DNA of 64,000 nucleotides from Aspidiotus rigidus (lineage: Eukaryota > Arthropoda > Insecta > Hemiptera > Diaspididae). Shown here in pieces: positions 53,331 through 64,000 of this stretch. The stretch spans positions 5,580,001 through 5,644,000 of the forward strand of contig JAVHKY010000005.1 of NCBI GenBank assembly GCA_035079385.1. The letters run 5' to 3'. The translations under genes and the position numbers were made by a program. Below the pieces are notes generated by a model. That model made no database searches. It saw only the letters and a program-made list of their open reading frames with translations, and was not told the origin of the DNA. Position 1 is the first letter of the stretch; every line of letters begins with the position of its first letter.

Positions 53331-54338
53331 CTTCTCCAACATTGTTTAGTATACTGTATATCCGGCTGAGCGTTAAATTTTTGCCTGAAAAACTTGGTGA
53401 CGTCATCTACCCTAATCTTAAGACGAATACTTTTTTCTCACATTATCAACACGTGACGTCCTCAACCACAATATTCTTGACATCATGAACCAGTGACCTC
53501 ATCACCTCCTGATATCATCATCCCAACCCTAAGACTATACATGTACACTTTTATGACATCATCAACCCTTGACATAAGTGTTGCATATTGTGAAAAAATG
53601 TTGGCAGATAGACCCCCTCAAAAAAGACAAATCTATGTTGACAATTCTTCAAGATTATGATAGCATTTGAGTGAAAGGTCAACGAGTGTACTTAAGAGTA
53701 GGTATTCATTAGACCAACCATGTAAGTTGAATTCATCAGAGCGCGCATTTTCAACCAAATTCTAAATAAAGGAAGGAGAGAGAGTGACAGAATGGTGCAC
53801 GGGACAGGTCTCGAGATTAAACTCTTCTGGAGAAGCGTAAAAGTTTGTGCGTTTTTTGTTGTTTATTAATCTTCCCCTCCTTTTACATGTAAACATAATA
53901 TGTAATTCTAAATAGAACTCTTCTTCTCTGTGACGAACAGAAATAATAATAAAGAATTAAAACTTACTTTTAAGCTAAAGCGGTGTGATTCTCGCTCTGG
54001 TATACAGGGTACAGTTTCAATTTTGACAAGATAAAAATAGTTGGTCGCAAGAATAATGATAAGAAGAGGAAACTTAGAAGTACTTTATATTTTAAGATGC
54101 AATACCGTCAATTTTAAAATCGATACTCTCGTCACCACATACGCTTCACTCATTCAAAGATTGTAGCTTTAGCTCCTATTTCAATATGTTTTCCTGAAGG
54201 CTAGGTACCGTTGAAACGTGCTGAGTACTCTCGTTAAAAAACTTTCGCAAAATAATATAGTGGGGCAACGAAAGGGAGTTTTAATTCTTCTTTATCATAC
54301 GCCATTTTTCCATATAAATAAAAGGGAAAATTTTAACT
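53331..54338. other. Intron stretch without recognised genes
   Basis: Pieces near 53400-53590 repeat GACATCATCA and TGACGTCATC words at irregular spacing. Nothing else supportable. Confidence 0.5.
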
Positions 54339-54450
54339 GCAAGTCTAAAATGTGGAATCGCACGCCAAATAAATTGAGTCAAAAAATGTTGATTGCAAGT
54401 CTAAAATGTGGAATCGCACGCCAAATAAATTGAGTCAACAAATGTTGATT
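54339..54450 (+). repeat. 56-bp tandem duplication
   Basis: Two units starting GCAAGTCTAAAATGTGGAAT at 54339 and 54395 differ at about one base. The first bases of a third appear at 54451. It lies at the start of the MULE remnant and 56 is not a multiple of 3, so it breaks that frame. Confidence 0.9.
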
Positions 54451-55299
54451 GCAGTGAGGCCATTACCAAGGGCTTCATTAAAGTTTTTGGGCCACCGCGA
54501 CTGAGGCTTCATTGTTTTTACCATGTCATCGAGAGCGTAGAGAAATATATAAAACCGCTGACAGAGAGTGGAGAAGGTGAGCGTATTAGAAGCGACATCA
54601 ACAATTTACAAACGTCAAAAAATGAAGATGTATTTATGGCGGCTGCGCAACTTTTTGTAGCCAAATGGCAAGAAAAATAATCGATGGTATGAAGGAGCAG
54701 GAGCAGGTTATCCGTCGACAAATAACGGGATAGAGGGAACTAATGCCTGGATTAAAAAAACCTGCACTCTTCGAGAAAGGTTACCTGTAGGTCAATTTAT
54801 GGAAAATTTGATGGTAATAGTGCGAAACTGGTCAGAAACGAGAGACCCACGATCAACCAACTGTAAAAATTTTGCAGTAGAGCCCACACCGTCACTGAAA
54901 TTGTGGACTGCAGTCTACCAGTGCGCAGCCGGCAACAGGAAGGTATTGCAACAATTACAAAGCGACGGTTCTCGGCTGTTCTCTATGTCTTCATCAACTT
55001 TTGGGAAACCCATAACTGCTGCGTTGTTGAAGAAAATACAAAAATCCTACTGCAGATGGACTACCTTTAAAGAATTTCAGACACTAAATTACGGGATGTG
55101 GAGAGTTGTGATGCCGGAAAATGTGAAAGGAACAACATGTGACTGTCCGATTTTTATGAAAGAGTTCCAGTGTAAGCATTCAATCGACATACACTCATTC
55201 GTCAGAAACTTGTGGAGGCCCCTTCAGCAGCTCGAAGTTTCCCCCTCGGACAGAAGAGGAAACGAGGCCGGCCTGCATTAGCCAAGGGCGCTCTAATTT
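54439..55299 (+). pseudogene. MULE (Mutator-like) transposase C-terminal remnant with SWIM zinc finger
   Basis: The first frame reads DCSEAITKGFIKVFG, LHCFYHVIESVEKYI and AAAQLFVAKWQEK and hits a stop at about 54690. A shifted frame gives YPSTNNGIEGTNAWIKKTCT then LRERLPVGQF, the third catalytic acidic (E) region of MULE transposases. It then has the SWIM finger CDCPIFMKEFQCKH: C-x-C-x8-C-x-H, residues 114-127 of the frame from 54799. A final shift near 55230 gives an AT-hook-like KRGRPALAKGALI and a stop at about 55299. MULE transposases cut and paste DNA; this copy is inactive. Terminal inverted repeats were not found. Confidence 0.85.
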
Positions 55300-58200
55300 G
55301 ACAATGAAGTCTCACAACTTGTCGTTAAAATATAAAATAATTAGTCGTTTAGATACTTTTTGTCTTTCGACCGATTGTCGTTAAAATATGAAATTACTTG
55401 TCGTTAATATTTTTTTTTGTCTTTTCATTGAGTATATTTTGAAGTGGAATTTCGTTTTTGGCGTTCCTCTTTTTATTTGTCGTTCCTCTCTTTATTTGAA
55501 GGTCAATGTTTTGTGTGGGCGTTATTTCGACACTTTTTGCTGCTGACACCTCATTTTTTGACTTGCGTTTAAATGTATCCCTAAATAAAACATGAAAAAA
55601 ATTATGACATTTAGATAATTTTTCCATTTTTTTCCAATTTGAGCTTGTTTTGAAATTTTTTCATCTGTATACAGTACCTACTTGAATTTTTGTTTAATCG
55701 ATTCTGCTAATGATTTTTCCACAACTGAAAATTCCTTCTTACTTTTAGTCTTTTTTTTTGTATTCGTTGAACTGTGAGTTCGTTGTCCAGAGACATATAT
55801 AAATTTATAGATACTGCATTTATATAATATTATAGCTTCATGACACGTATGAAGCCTAGGAACAGAGGGATGAATAAAAATTTATAAAATTCCATTCTTC
55901 ATCGTCTAGTTTTTAAAACATCCACCCAACATATGCCACGCAGAAAATTGGTATTTTCACCAAAGACGTCGAGAAAAAGTATCTTCCGAACTTTTGACCC
56001 ACTGGGTACAGTAATTTTTTTTTGAAAATTCAGCAGGAAATTAATGATATTTTTACGAAAACACACACGAACATTGAGGAGAATTGATTCACGAAACTAG
56101 AACATTCTCACAAATTATACTGGAAGAAAAGAAAGGAAAAATGCGAAAAATTGATCGTATTGCACATTGATAAAAATTCTGATACTGAAGCACGCACGAA
56201 AGACGGCACAGTTGTCACAAAGATGAACCAAACTCGAGTTACTAGGTAATTAACACACTCGCAAAAATTTTTAGAAATAAAAAAATATTTTTCTTAGCGC
56301 ACTGAATGAGATAGTAGTATTCACTAGCGCTACTTAGGCCAGTTTGAATCTATTGTAGGCTACAAAACAATAAACATGGATTGTGCAAATGAAAACAGGT
56401 ATTGACCACTCATCGATACCTTCACCCGAAGACACACCTGTACGGAGATTTTGAGCTTTCATTACAGTCTCGGAGTTGATTCAACTTCTTTATAAATTAT
56501 CTCATGAAATAAAAGAAAAACATATTTTTCTGAAGAGTTATCGAGCTCAAATGTCGCTAATTATGGTCAGTATGAGTTAAGTTTTATTCTTCAACTAAAA
56601 AATGCGCAATATAGTCCACAAATAAGTACAACAGGTAGAAATTAGAGGCTCTTCTTCAATCATAATACAAGGGTAGCACGGACTTTGAGAGCTCCGAAAA
56701 TTAATACCTCCGAGTGGCAGTTTAATGTACTGTCAGTTGACGATATACATATACGAACCTACGACAAGAACTGGTTTTCGTGTACGGGTTCTGGCGAGGA
56801 GTTAATCGATTAATTATTTTAAACGAAACCGATGAGATAAAAAGGATCGGCATAATAACCGTTTAGCCAAAGAGAAGAGAAACCAATAAAAATCAGGCGG
56901 AATATGTTCACACGAAAATGAGGTGGATTCATTTTCCGAACGCTCTGCAGTTTAACTTCACGATACATTAAATACGAAACAATAATCCGAGTTTATTTAC
57001 GCTGATATTTTGTGTAAACAACGTTGATAAGAAAGATCATCTGTCGATATTTCTGTGAACGACTCGCGGACTCCGAGTACATTGACTCGGTGTCGATGAT
57101 TAATTTTACCTATTTTCAAATTTATTATCGAATAGACGACTCCAGATCCCTTTATTCGTCTGCCTACATCGCTTCTACACGCTAGTAAATTAAAGTATGA
57201 TCTTTCAAACTGCTAGGAAATAATTATTCTACAATTGTTCAGTTCTCGAAACATAGTAATTAATTAAAACGTAGAGTATCTTTTTTTTTTTTTTTTCCTT
57301 CATGCCTCTCCGAAGTAAAGTACTTCTTTAGCTACATACATCAAACATCATACTCGTTAGTTATTATTTCTGTAATTTTAAAAAAATAATATCTATAAGT
57401 CTCTTCTCTCTTAGCAGAACGGTAAAGAAAAGAAATAAAAAATGAGGGAAAAAAACTGGCGTTCAATTAAAACGTAAGCTATTTTAAAATGAATACTGTA
57501 TGAAATACAAAATCACTAGTTGAGCCAGTTTGTAAGCACGCTATCTACTTGCGTTACTTTAATTAATAACATAAAATCCAAGCGTCTACAACTGGTTTTA
57601 ACACGAAACGATGAGGATAGACAGACCTGAAAATTCTTTTAATCGATAACGCAGAGAGTTTCAGTCAATATGTAAACAACCTTTTCTTATCTTGATTGTC
57701 AAAACATGAGAGTGAGCTCAGAATTTTCCCTCTTCCTTCATTTACTCGTCTTATTTAAAAAGAAAAAAATAGAACGATTTCGTGACTCGAGCGTTTTGTA
57801 CGTATTGATTAAAAAAATTAAATGCGTGTATTTCAAAGACAACATTTAACTATCAACATTTTACTTGATTCGTCGTCCAATTTGCGCACAAACTGATCGA
57901 AGTTACCGTTTCAAAAATGAGATTTCCTCGTCGAAGGTTTTCAATCTTGTGCACACACATGATAATAGGAAGATATGCATTTTACCATATTGGTTCGTGA
58001 GTCACGGTGGGAAAGGGTGCTGTTCTTTTTCTTCTGACCTTTGACAGACAAAGTGTCTACAGTCAGAAGTAAATGCAACTCTGAAGAGACATAATTCCAT
58101 CTTCTTACAGTCGACTTCTAGGTATGTAAAACGAATCATGAACGAATATTTGACATGTTTCGCGAAAACCTGGCCGCGAGTAAAATTTCCAAGAATTTAT

Positions 58201-58827
58201 AATTTAATGACCGATCTCGGCCGTACGATGAATACTGAAACAAATGTTGTCTCGAATTCTTACTTTCTTTTACCCCGAGCTAAATGTTCGCAAAATGTGT
58301 CGCGCCATGAGGAAAATTTTTTGTGAATCCAATCTAATCCTTCGTGGGATTTAACAAAAATTTAGGAAAATTCTGTCACCAAGAATGCTCCACAAATTAT
58401 GCGAATTTCCAGAACGAGTCATATTCATTATTTTGACTGATACAAGAAGGCAGTCAATGCGTGTAGTATTCGAATCATTTTCTACATAAATTAGCCATTT
58501 TCGTTGATGTTAACCTGCTGTCGGGTACAATCAAATAAGAAATGTGATATTAATGCTGTATCATATACATTGAAACATCTAAATAACACAACACATCAAA
58601 GAATAGCCGGCTAGGACACTAATTGTGTGGCGAGCACTGTCGTTCATTTAAATAATCGTATTTAACTTCTGAATTGGTAGCTAAGCCTACCAATATTATA
58701 ATAGAAGAGGTTGGCACAACACTCAGAAGTGAATTAGGGATTAATAGCTCGCGCTGACAAAGATTATTCGAGCCCGAAAGAGCTACCGTCGCGCTGTCTT
58801 TCTTATGAGCGGGAAGAGATGGAAAAC
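55300..58827. other. Long repeat-poor AT-rich stretch
   Basis: Over 3.5 kb I see no coding domain or transposon end apart from a T-tract at about 57281-57297 and a short CTTTTTTTTTG near 55750. Candidate intronic regulatory DNA by position only. Confidence 0.5.
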
Positions 58828-58988
58828 ACGAACTAAACCATTAATATATAATCAATGACTAAACAATTTTAAAAAGACTGAAATAACGCTTGTATGAAGC
58901 AGATATCAGGTGACAAAACTGTCAATTCTGCTTTATTTAAAAGATATTCCAAATTTTTCATTTTACCCTCAATAGTTTAGTTCCCGTA
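58828..58988. mobile_element. Palindromic MITE, family M1, copy 2
   Basis: The left ACGAACTAAACCATT and right ATAGTTTAGTTCCCGT match the ends of copy 1 (4684-4897). The interior TGTCAATTCTGCTTTA matches TGTCAAATCTGCTTTA of copy 1. More diverged than copy 1. Confidence 0.65.
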
Positions 58989-59274
58989 GTTCCCAATTTT
59001 CCAATTCGGCAAAGATACCATTACTGTTGAACGACCGCGCGCTTATTAGACGATCCTAGCGGAAAGAAGAACTTCAATTTGCAATTACTGCATTCGTGGA
59101 CCTCAGCTATTTAAAGAACAGGAAAAGGGTCTCTTTCATTAACAACGTTGATTAAGGCGAGCATCTGTCCTGTCTCCTAGAGAGATCCTCCGATTTTTAT
59201 AATTGACAACGATTTTAATAATCGATTAAACTGCTTCTTTGGAGAACTTCAGAGTTTTTCCAAGTACTATACCA

Positions 59275-59830
59275 CTGAGTCCATCGTTTGCTTGCAAGGT
59301 GTGGAAATCAGGAACAAGAAGACGATGAAGTATCTGGGCATCTGGTTTGATTAAAAGCTGAGCTTTAGGCACCATTTCCTCATGGCAGCGGAGGGTAGTG
59401 GCCTACCTAAGCCACCTGATGACAAACCTAGGAAAGAGGACAAAAACTAAAAGAAGTCATGATAAGAACTGCATCGTCGACTTTCCTATATGATGCCCTG
59501 CAGATTGAAAGAGATATGAAAGGTCTAACGAAGAGGTGCGGTGAGGTGCGTTAGTGCCTACCGCACGGTCTCGATTTAGGTTTCACCACCTAACGAGCGC
59601 CTTGCTGAGGAGAGAGCGGTCGTGTACAAAACAAAAAAGAGAACAACGATTGATCAAGACACTTTAGAGGTCAAGCAGAAGACCAGGTGCTCCTGCTTCA
59701 GAAGTGGAAAGCAAGAATTTCTCAGAGTGAGCTAGGAAAATGGACGACCCGTGTGTCAACAAGCGATCTTGATGAGATGAATTGTGATCATGATCAGCTA
59801 AAGCGGCCATGGAGAAGTTGAGGAAAGCTG
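59275..59830 (+). pseudogene. R1-like LINE ORF2 C-terminal scrap
   Basis: Frames give GVEIRNKKTMKYLGIWFD, a stop, then KLSFRHHFLMAAE. This is the thumb/C-terminal region of R1-type LINE ORF2, typically K-YLGV--D--L-F--H. Shifted frames give VVAYLSHLMTNLG, MIRTASSTFLYDALQ, KRCGEVR, LAEERAVVYK and a last HGEVEES. Many stops and shifts are present. Sequence from about 59830 to 60115 may continue the element, but I cannot follow a frame. Confidence 0.7.
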
Positions 59831-60115
59831 AGCAGGCAAGCTCAGTCGGTCACTCCAAGAGATTAGAAGTTCCGGAAGGCGACTACATTGGTAGCCACAG
59901 TCAAAAAGAAGAAGATGAATACGGAATAGGCAAACACAGAACCACGCTGTGGCCTACTCAACTCCTATGTACCATCCATATACAGACGACACACTCCAGG
60001 AAGAAGACTAAGCATAGGGACATGAAGAGATTCCGACGGCAATTTGGCTCTAGTTTGCGTCTAATGTATGCGTGTGTTTGTTTGCGTTCCTGGGGAACTA
60101 CAACTTGGTGGTCGC

Positions 60116-61066
60116 CCAGATAAGGGGGTTTCGCCGAAAAGATTTTCTTGAAACTGAAGTTAAACCGAAAGGGTCAGTACCCGTTTTGGAGGAAACAAAG
60201 ATAATGCGAACGCAGCCCGCCCCCTCTCTATGGAGGACAGGATGGTGCACATGCGACACAAGCGATTCGTTGGTGGCTTTTTACATAATCAAGTCAGCTA
60301 CTCACAAAACTTTTAGCCGGAAAAACAAACCCAAATCTTCTCTAAACCTCAGGATTCGACCTCTGTTAATTTTTGTATGTATAAAGGTTGGGTCAAAAAT
60401 AAGTCTCTTGTCATTTGTCGCTAACAGTCGACAAAAGACAAGCATAATTTTCTATCTAGTTCGAGAAGCTTACACAATCCCTCTTCTGCGACAAATAATT
60501 ATTTTTGGGAATGTTGTGCAACAGAATAACAACTATTCTTAGGCTAGTATGAAAGTCCAAGAGCTAACATTTTGCATACGACTACTTTCTTCCTAATTAA
60601 GATAGATATCGAGGCCCTCTAAAAATCGTCAATAGCGATTGATGTAGTAAACTAAACATGAATAATCAACCTTCTCCTCATTTCATATTTAATTTTGTCG
60701 CGAATATTTCAAAGCAGGGATTCAAGTAATACGATAGAAATCCAGACACGAAACTTCGGAGATTTGAGCAATATGCAGTAATTGAAAACGGTCTACTTTA
60801 AGAGAGCAATCAAATATAGAACACAGTTCGTTTTTTTTGTGTTCTATATTTTATCAAAATGTGTCGCACCATCACTCTGGAGCTAATCGAAATTATTAAG
60901 AATTATGTCACGAACTTGTAAAATTTGTATGGTACCGTATTACAAATAGTTTAAAGCCTTGAAAATTTTGGATTCATTTTTTCGAAAAGAAGTGTCAATT
61001 TTTGTTGCATGGGGTAAGCGAAAATTTGACTGGGTATTCGACAGAAGAACCCTAATTTGAACGTTC
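60116..61066. other. Unassigned AT-rich stretch
   Basis: No domain recognised. The plus frame at 60072-60542 has no family match. Confidence 0.45.
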
Positions 61067-61079
61067 GCTTAATTTCCGA
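61067..61079. repeat. 5' target-site duplication of the (GAT)n-tailed retroelement
   Basis: GCTTAATTTCCGA, matching 61741-61753. Confidence 0.88.
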
Positions 61080-61740
61080 CCCGGGGCCGAGCTCAGGCTA
61101 CCGGGCGCGTCCTCTGGGTTGCGGATTGAGGAATGACCCTCAGATATGGGGGCCAGCCACGAATAAGCCTTGGCAAATAAGCGGTCGTGGACAATGAGCG
61201 GTAGGGTTATCAGAGTGAAGTGGGTATGCCTTGGATAAGCTTGCCTTATAAAATACTTCAAAACTCAAATACGACACTATGACAATGCGAGAACTGCCAC
61301 CTCAAAAGCAGAATCCAGGGCAGGACAGGCTCGATAGCGGAGAAACGCAACTGTCCTAGGAGAAGGCACTCCGAAATAAAACCACGCATGTACGGATGCG
61401 CAGGTAGTAGAACTATCACCGTAATATATCCTTTTTGGCTGGTAACCAACTGGGATGAATTCCATATTACTCGAAAAAACACCACAAATAGCCTCAGATG
61501 TCGGAGATTTACTGGGAACACAGGAGGAGGTGCACCCCTGTCAAAAAAGAAAACACTAGCCTAATGGACCCGGAACGATCGTCAAAAATCATAGGGAACT
61601 ACACACCACTCGGAAGAAGAAATCGAGGAAGACCCCGAAGAAGAGTGGACGATACGATGTCGGACTCGTCGAGTACATCGACACCGCAGACAGGCCAATA
61701 GGCCTAATCGCGTACTGGCAATGATGATGATGATGATGAT
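61080..61740 (+). mobile_element. Non-autonomous LINE derivative with (GAT)n tail
   Basis: A 661-bp unit bounded by a perfect 13-bp duplication, ending in six to seven GAT repeats. The 5' part is GC-rich (CCCGGGGCCGAGCTC, GGGTTGCGGATTGAGGAATG). The 3' part encodes the end of a LINE ORF2 (61498-61701). The endonuclease and RT are absent, so it was moved in trans. Confidence 0.85.
61498..61701 (+). pseudogene. LINE ORF2 C-terminal remnant (RGRPRRR motif)
   Basis: RSSKIIGNYTPLGRRNRGRP followed by RRRVDD resembles the basic G-(K/R)R-RGRP-RW-DD tail found at the end of many RTE/CR1-type LINE ORF2 proteins. The usual Trp is Val. It is continuous with the GAT tail. Confidence 0.55.
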
Positions 61741-61753
61741 GCTTAATTTCCGA
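61741..61753. repeat. 3' target-site duplication of the (GAT)n-tailed retroelement
   Basis: GCTTAATTTCCGA, matching 61067-61079. Confidence 0.88.
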
Positions 61754-64000
61754 TTGGTGAATCGAAAATTTCAACATTTGAGTCATACAGACGTAGAAAT
61801 TTCTTGTTTTTACTGATTTTCTTTTGATCAGTAAAAAATAAAAAGGTTTCATTAAAAAACGGTTATATTTTATTGAATTTTTTTAGTTTTTACCTATGGT
61901 GCCGCAAGTCAAAAAGCAAAACGTCAAGACCGACTCGTGTCAAAAAACTCACGGTATAGGAAACGCGAGAGCGACTAGCACGTGTTTGGTGCTCACAGGC
62001 TTCAGATGTAAATCTGTTCTTCAACATGATGTGAATCAGCCACGCACTCATTCAAATTATTTACACGCTATCCTACCAAAAAGACAGTGGAACGTACCTC
62101 GGGCAAAATCCTCGAAAAAAGGTCAAATTCTTCATCTTGAATGAACGTATTATCTACATCGCCTTTGTGTTCACTTCTGGTTTGAATTTTCGATCGAATA
62201 CAAAAACAATTAATTCATTTCCTTAGTGATTAAAATTGGCGAAGCATTGTCGCAGACTCCGAGAGATGCATTATAACGAATATTTTCATTTTATATTGAG
62301 ACATATCTACCTACATCGTTAGCCGGTACTAAAAAAGGGAAGAGCGTTTTTCGGAGATCTTTTTGATTTACAAGAGAATCTCGATATTTTTTAGCTCATA
62401 TGTATAATTTTTTCGTCCAGATAAGTAGGCGTTACGCACGTACCGGATGTCAATTAAAAGTACGCCATCGAGAATTTTTCAGTATCATTTTCACAGTATC
62501 AGAAGTTAATCGCACTCACGTCGCATCGTGCCCTATGAAAAAACGGCGCGTGACGTCTTCTCAAATAGACAAAAAGAAACCTATTATTGTAGTAATGAGA
62601 TGATCTGCTTGACTTTACTCTCGAACACACGTAGCCATGATCAGTTTCAAGAGTTGCTGTTTTGATGCTATTCAACTCATTTTCGTATTTGTTTTTTTGT
62701 TTTATATTTTCAGACGCTCAGAGTACGAGGGGTATAAATGATTTTCTATGGTACGAGCCGACTCGCAGCCTTGAAATACGCATTCCGAGGCGATAAGGTT
62801 CGAGTGTCGTGACGGCATTATCGCTGTACGTATATCACAGCACCTCTTAAAAAGTGCGCTCGAAATCTCTCGACTCTTTCACGCGCACTTAAAGGTTGCA
62901 AATTCATACATACGTAGGAGTATCATAAAAACTCACTTACAGCTCACTTACCCCAATGCTATCAGCTACGATCTATTTTGAAATGGATTGATGCTATAAA
63001 TAGTCAGGAGCACATCCGTATGCGAGACGGATTTGGGTGCAGTCCTTCCCTCCCCCCCCCCCCAAAGAAACAAAATTCGAAGAGAAAAAAGTCGATAAAA
63101 AGAAGAGAACATTAGTTTAAGTTTTAACAGTTCCAAAATTCGAGTTTCGAATTACGAATTCTCCTGGTCTTTCTTTATAATACTGATGAACTTGAAAGAT
63201 GTAACCGATCATGAACTCGAGTCGTGATTCGCATCTTGATGACGTGGTAAGATGTATAATTATCGTTTGAATAACTCGACAATAAATTAAGAAAAGTTTA
63301 GGGACTGAATTTATTAAAAAACCGAAAAATAAAAATACTAATTTGAAAACAAGTATATGTAGGATGTCGATTGTTTTTACAAGTAGAACCCCACTCTAGT
63401 AAGTAAAAGCTAAAATTCTGAATTCAACCAATTAAAAGCAAGAAAGCGAGTTTTTTCGTTCTGATTATTGCATTAAATGAAACGGAAATAGGATTTTTTA
63501 GCGACGCATCCTCCTCTTCAATAGGTCCTCTATCGATATCTGGCTTTAATCGCTCCAACGAACTTCCAATTTATTAATAAAACGCTCATCAGTCATCACT
63601 AATCAATAAAAATCATGAAAATGAGAAAATCTTCAGTCTAGGTACATAAAATTTATATGTATGTTATAGACTGAATCATATGAGCGAAAAAATCGACCAC
63701 AACGCTTTGTGAAAACTTCGAAACGACCATAACGCGAATTGTGCGTTTTTAGTATTTTTGAAAACGTACACGAGTTCTGGAAATGGAAATTTCTGCTCCG
63801 CATTGCGGCTGTTTCAATAAATGAAATTAATTAACCACGACGTGTTCTCAAAGTATAAGTTCCAAAATACGTTCTTGCGACGGAGGAAGAATTTTCAGAG
63901 TTACTCAAAATCGATATAGATTATCCAAAGTGAGGGTACAAAGGACAACTAAAGGTGGTCATGATGCATCGGAAAGTCTTTGAAGGGGAAAATGACACGT
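61754..64000. other. Repeat-poor AT-rich stretch at the right edge
   Basis: No domain, RNA gene or transposon end recognised. A 12-C tract lies at 63052-63063. If the Serrate-like gene continues, this is intron or 5' flank. Confidence 0.5.

Noticed and set aside
59809..60123. 104-codon plus frame
   Set aside because: Out of frame with the R1-like LINE pieces it overlaps; looks like a chance frame in decayed LINE sequence.
1..64000. CRISPR arrays, operons, phage or bacterial defence systems
   Set aside because: No spaced direct repeats of CRISPR type and no bacterial gene density; splice sites and retroelements show eukaryotic DNA.
1..64000. tRNA or rRNA genes
   Set aside because: No convincing box A plus box B pair with cloverleaf arms, and no rRNA segment, was recognised by eye.

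Overview
This is a eukaryotic, AT-rich, intron-dominated window, most likely from an arthropod and probably an insect. The only convincing host coding sequence is one 330-bp exon on the minus strand (36543-36872). It encodes the N-terminal MNNL (C2-like) domain of a Serrate/Jagged-type Notch ligand. It has clean AG and GT splice sites in phase 0 on both sides and a strong polypyrimidine tract. I found neither the signal-peptide exon (expected above 36872) nor the DSL/EGF exons (expected below 36543). The best reading is that the window is one exon plus parts of two very large introns filled with transposons. The insect assignment rests on the Serrate-like exon and on the mix of transposons (Penelope, Jockey/CR1-like and R1-like LINEs, hAT, MULE, foldback). 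It is an inference.

Layout from left to right. 1-2700: a Penelope tip, diverged repeats and a ~70-bp degenerate satellite. 4684-4897: a palindromic MITE. 5529-7903: a 2.4-kb foldback element with ~1.15-kb arms. 9854-12275: a broken Jockey/CR1-like LINE. 13290-14510: a Penelope-like element (PLE-F) of a different subfamily. 16560-17500: degenerate repeats. 17650-19159: PLE-D, with terminal inverted repeats and an A-tract in place of its endonuclease. 22924-25131: an internally deleted LINE (ORF1 plus the ORF2 tail) with a perfect 12-bp target duplication. 28963-29322: a MITE. 30737-34873: a second LINE copy split by PLE-A, with an 8-bp target duplication. 36543-36872: the Serrate/Jagged exon. 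39131-42860: a cluster of nested hAT-like and palindromic elements. 46195-47036: a hAT element with a perfect 8-bp duplication. 48785-53317: PLE-B, a palindromic composite, with PLE-C inserted into its tip (13-bp duplication). 54339-55299: a MULE transposase remnant with a SWIM finger. 58828-58988: a second copy of the first MITE. 59275-59830: an R1-like LINE scrap. 61080-61740: a non-autonomous retroelement with a (GAT)n tail and a 13-bp duplication.

The most interesting theme is the Penelope-like elements. At least five copies, plus a hairpin nested in a hAT element, carry a hammerhead-like motif near their ends. In it a CTGA-type box is followed by a short stem and then GAAA. The stem changes sequence between copies but keeps its pairing. 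Established knowledge says Penelope elements carry hammerhead ribozymes in their terminal repeats, but this version has one extra nucleotide between the core box and stem II. The two better-preserved intact insertions also show the asymmetric 37-38-bp terminal extension known from Penelope. Most other stretches are AT-rich intron in which I see no gene.
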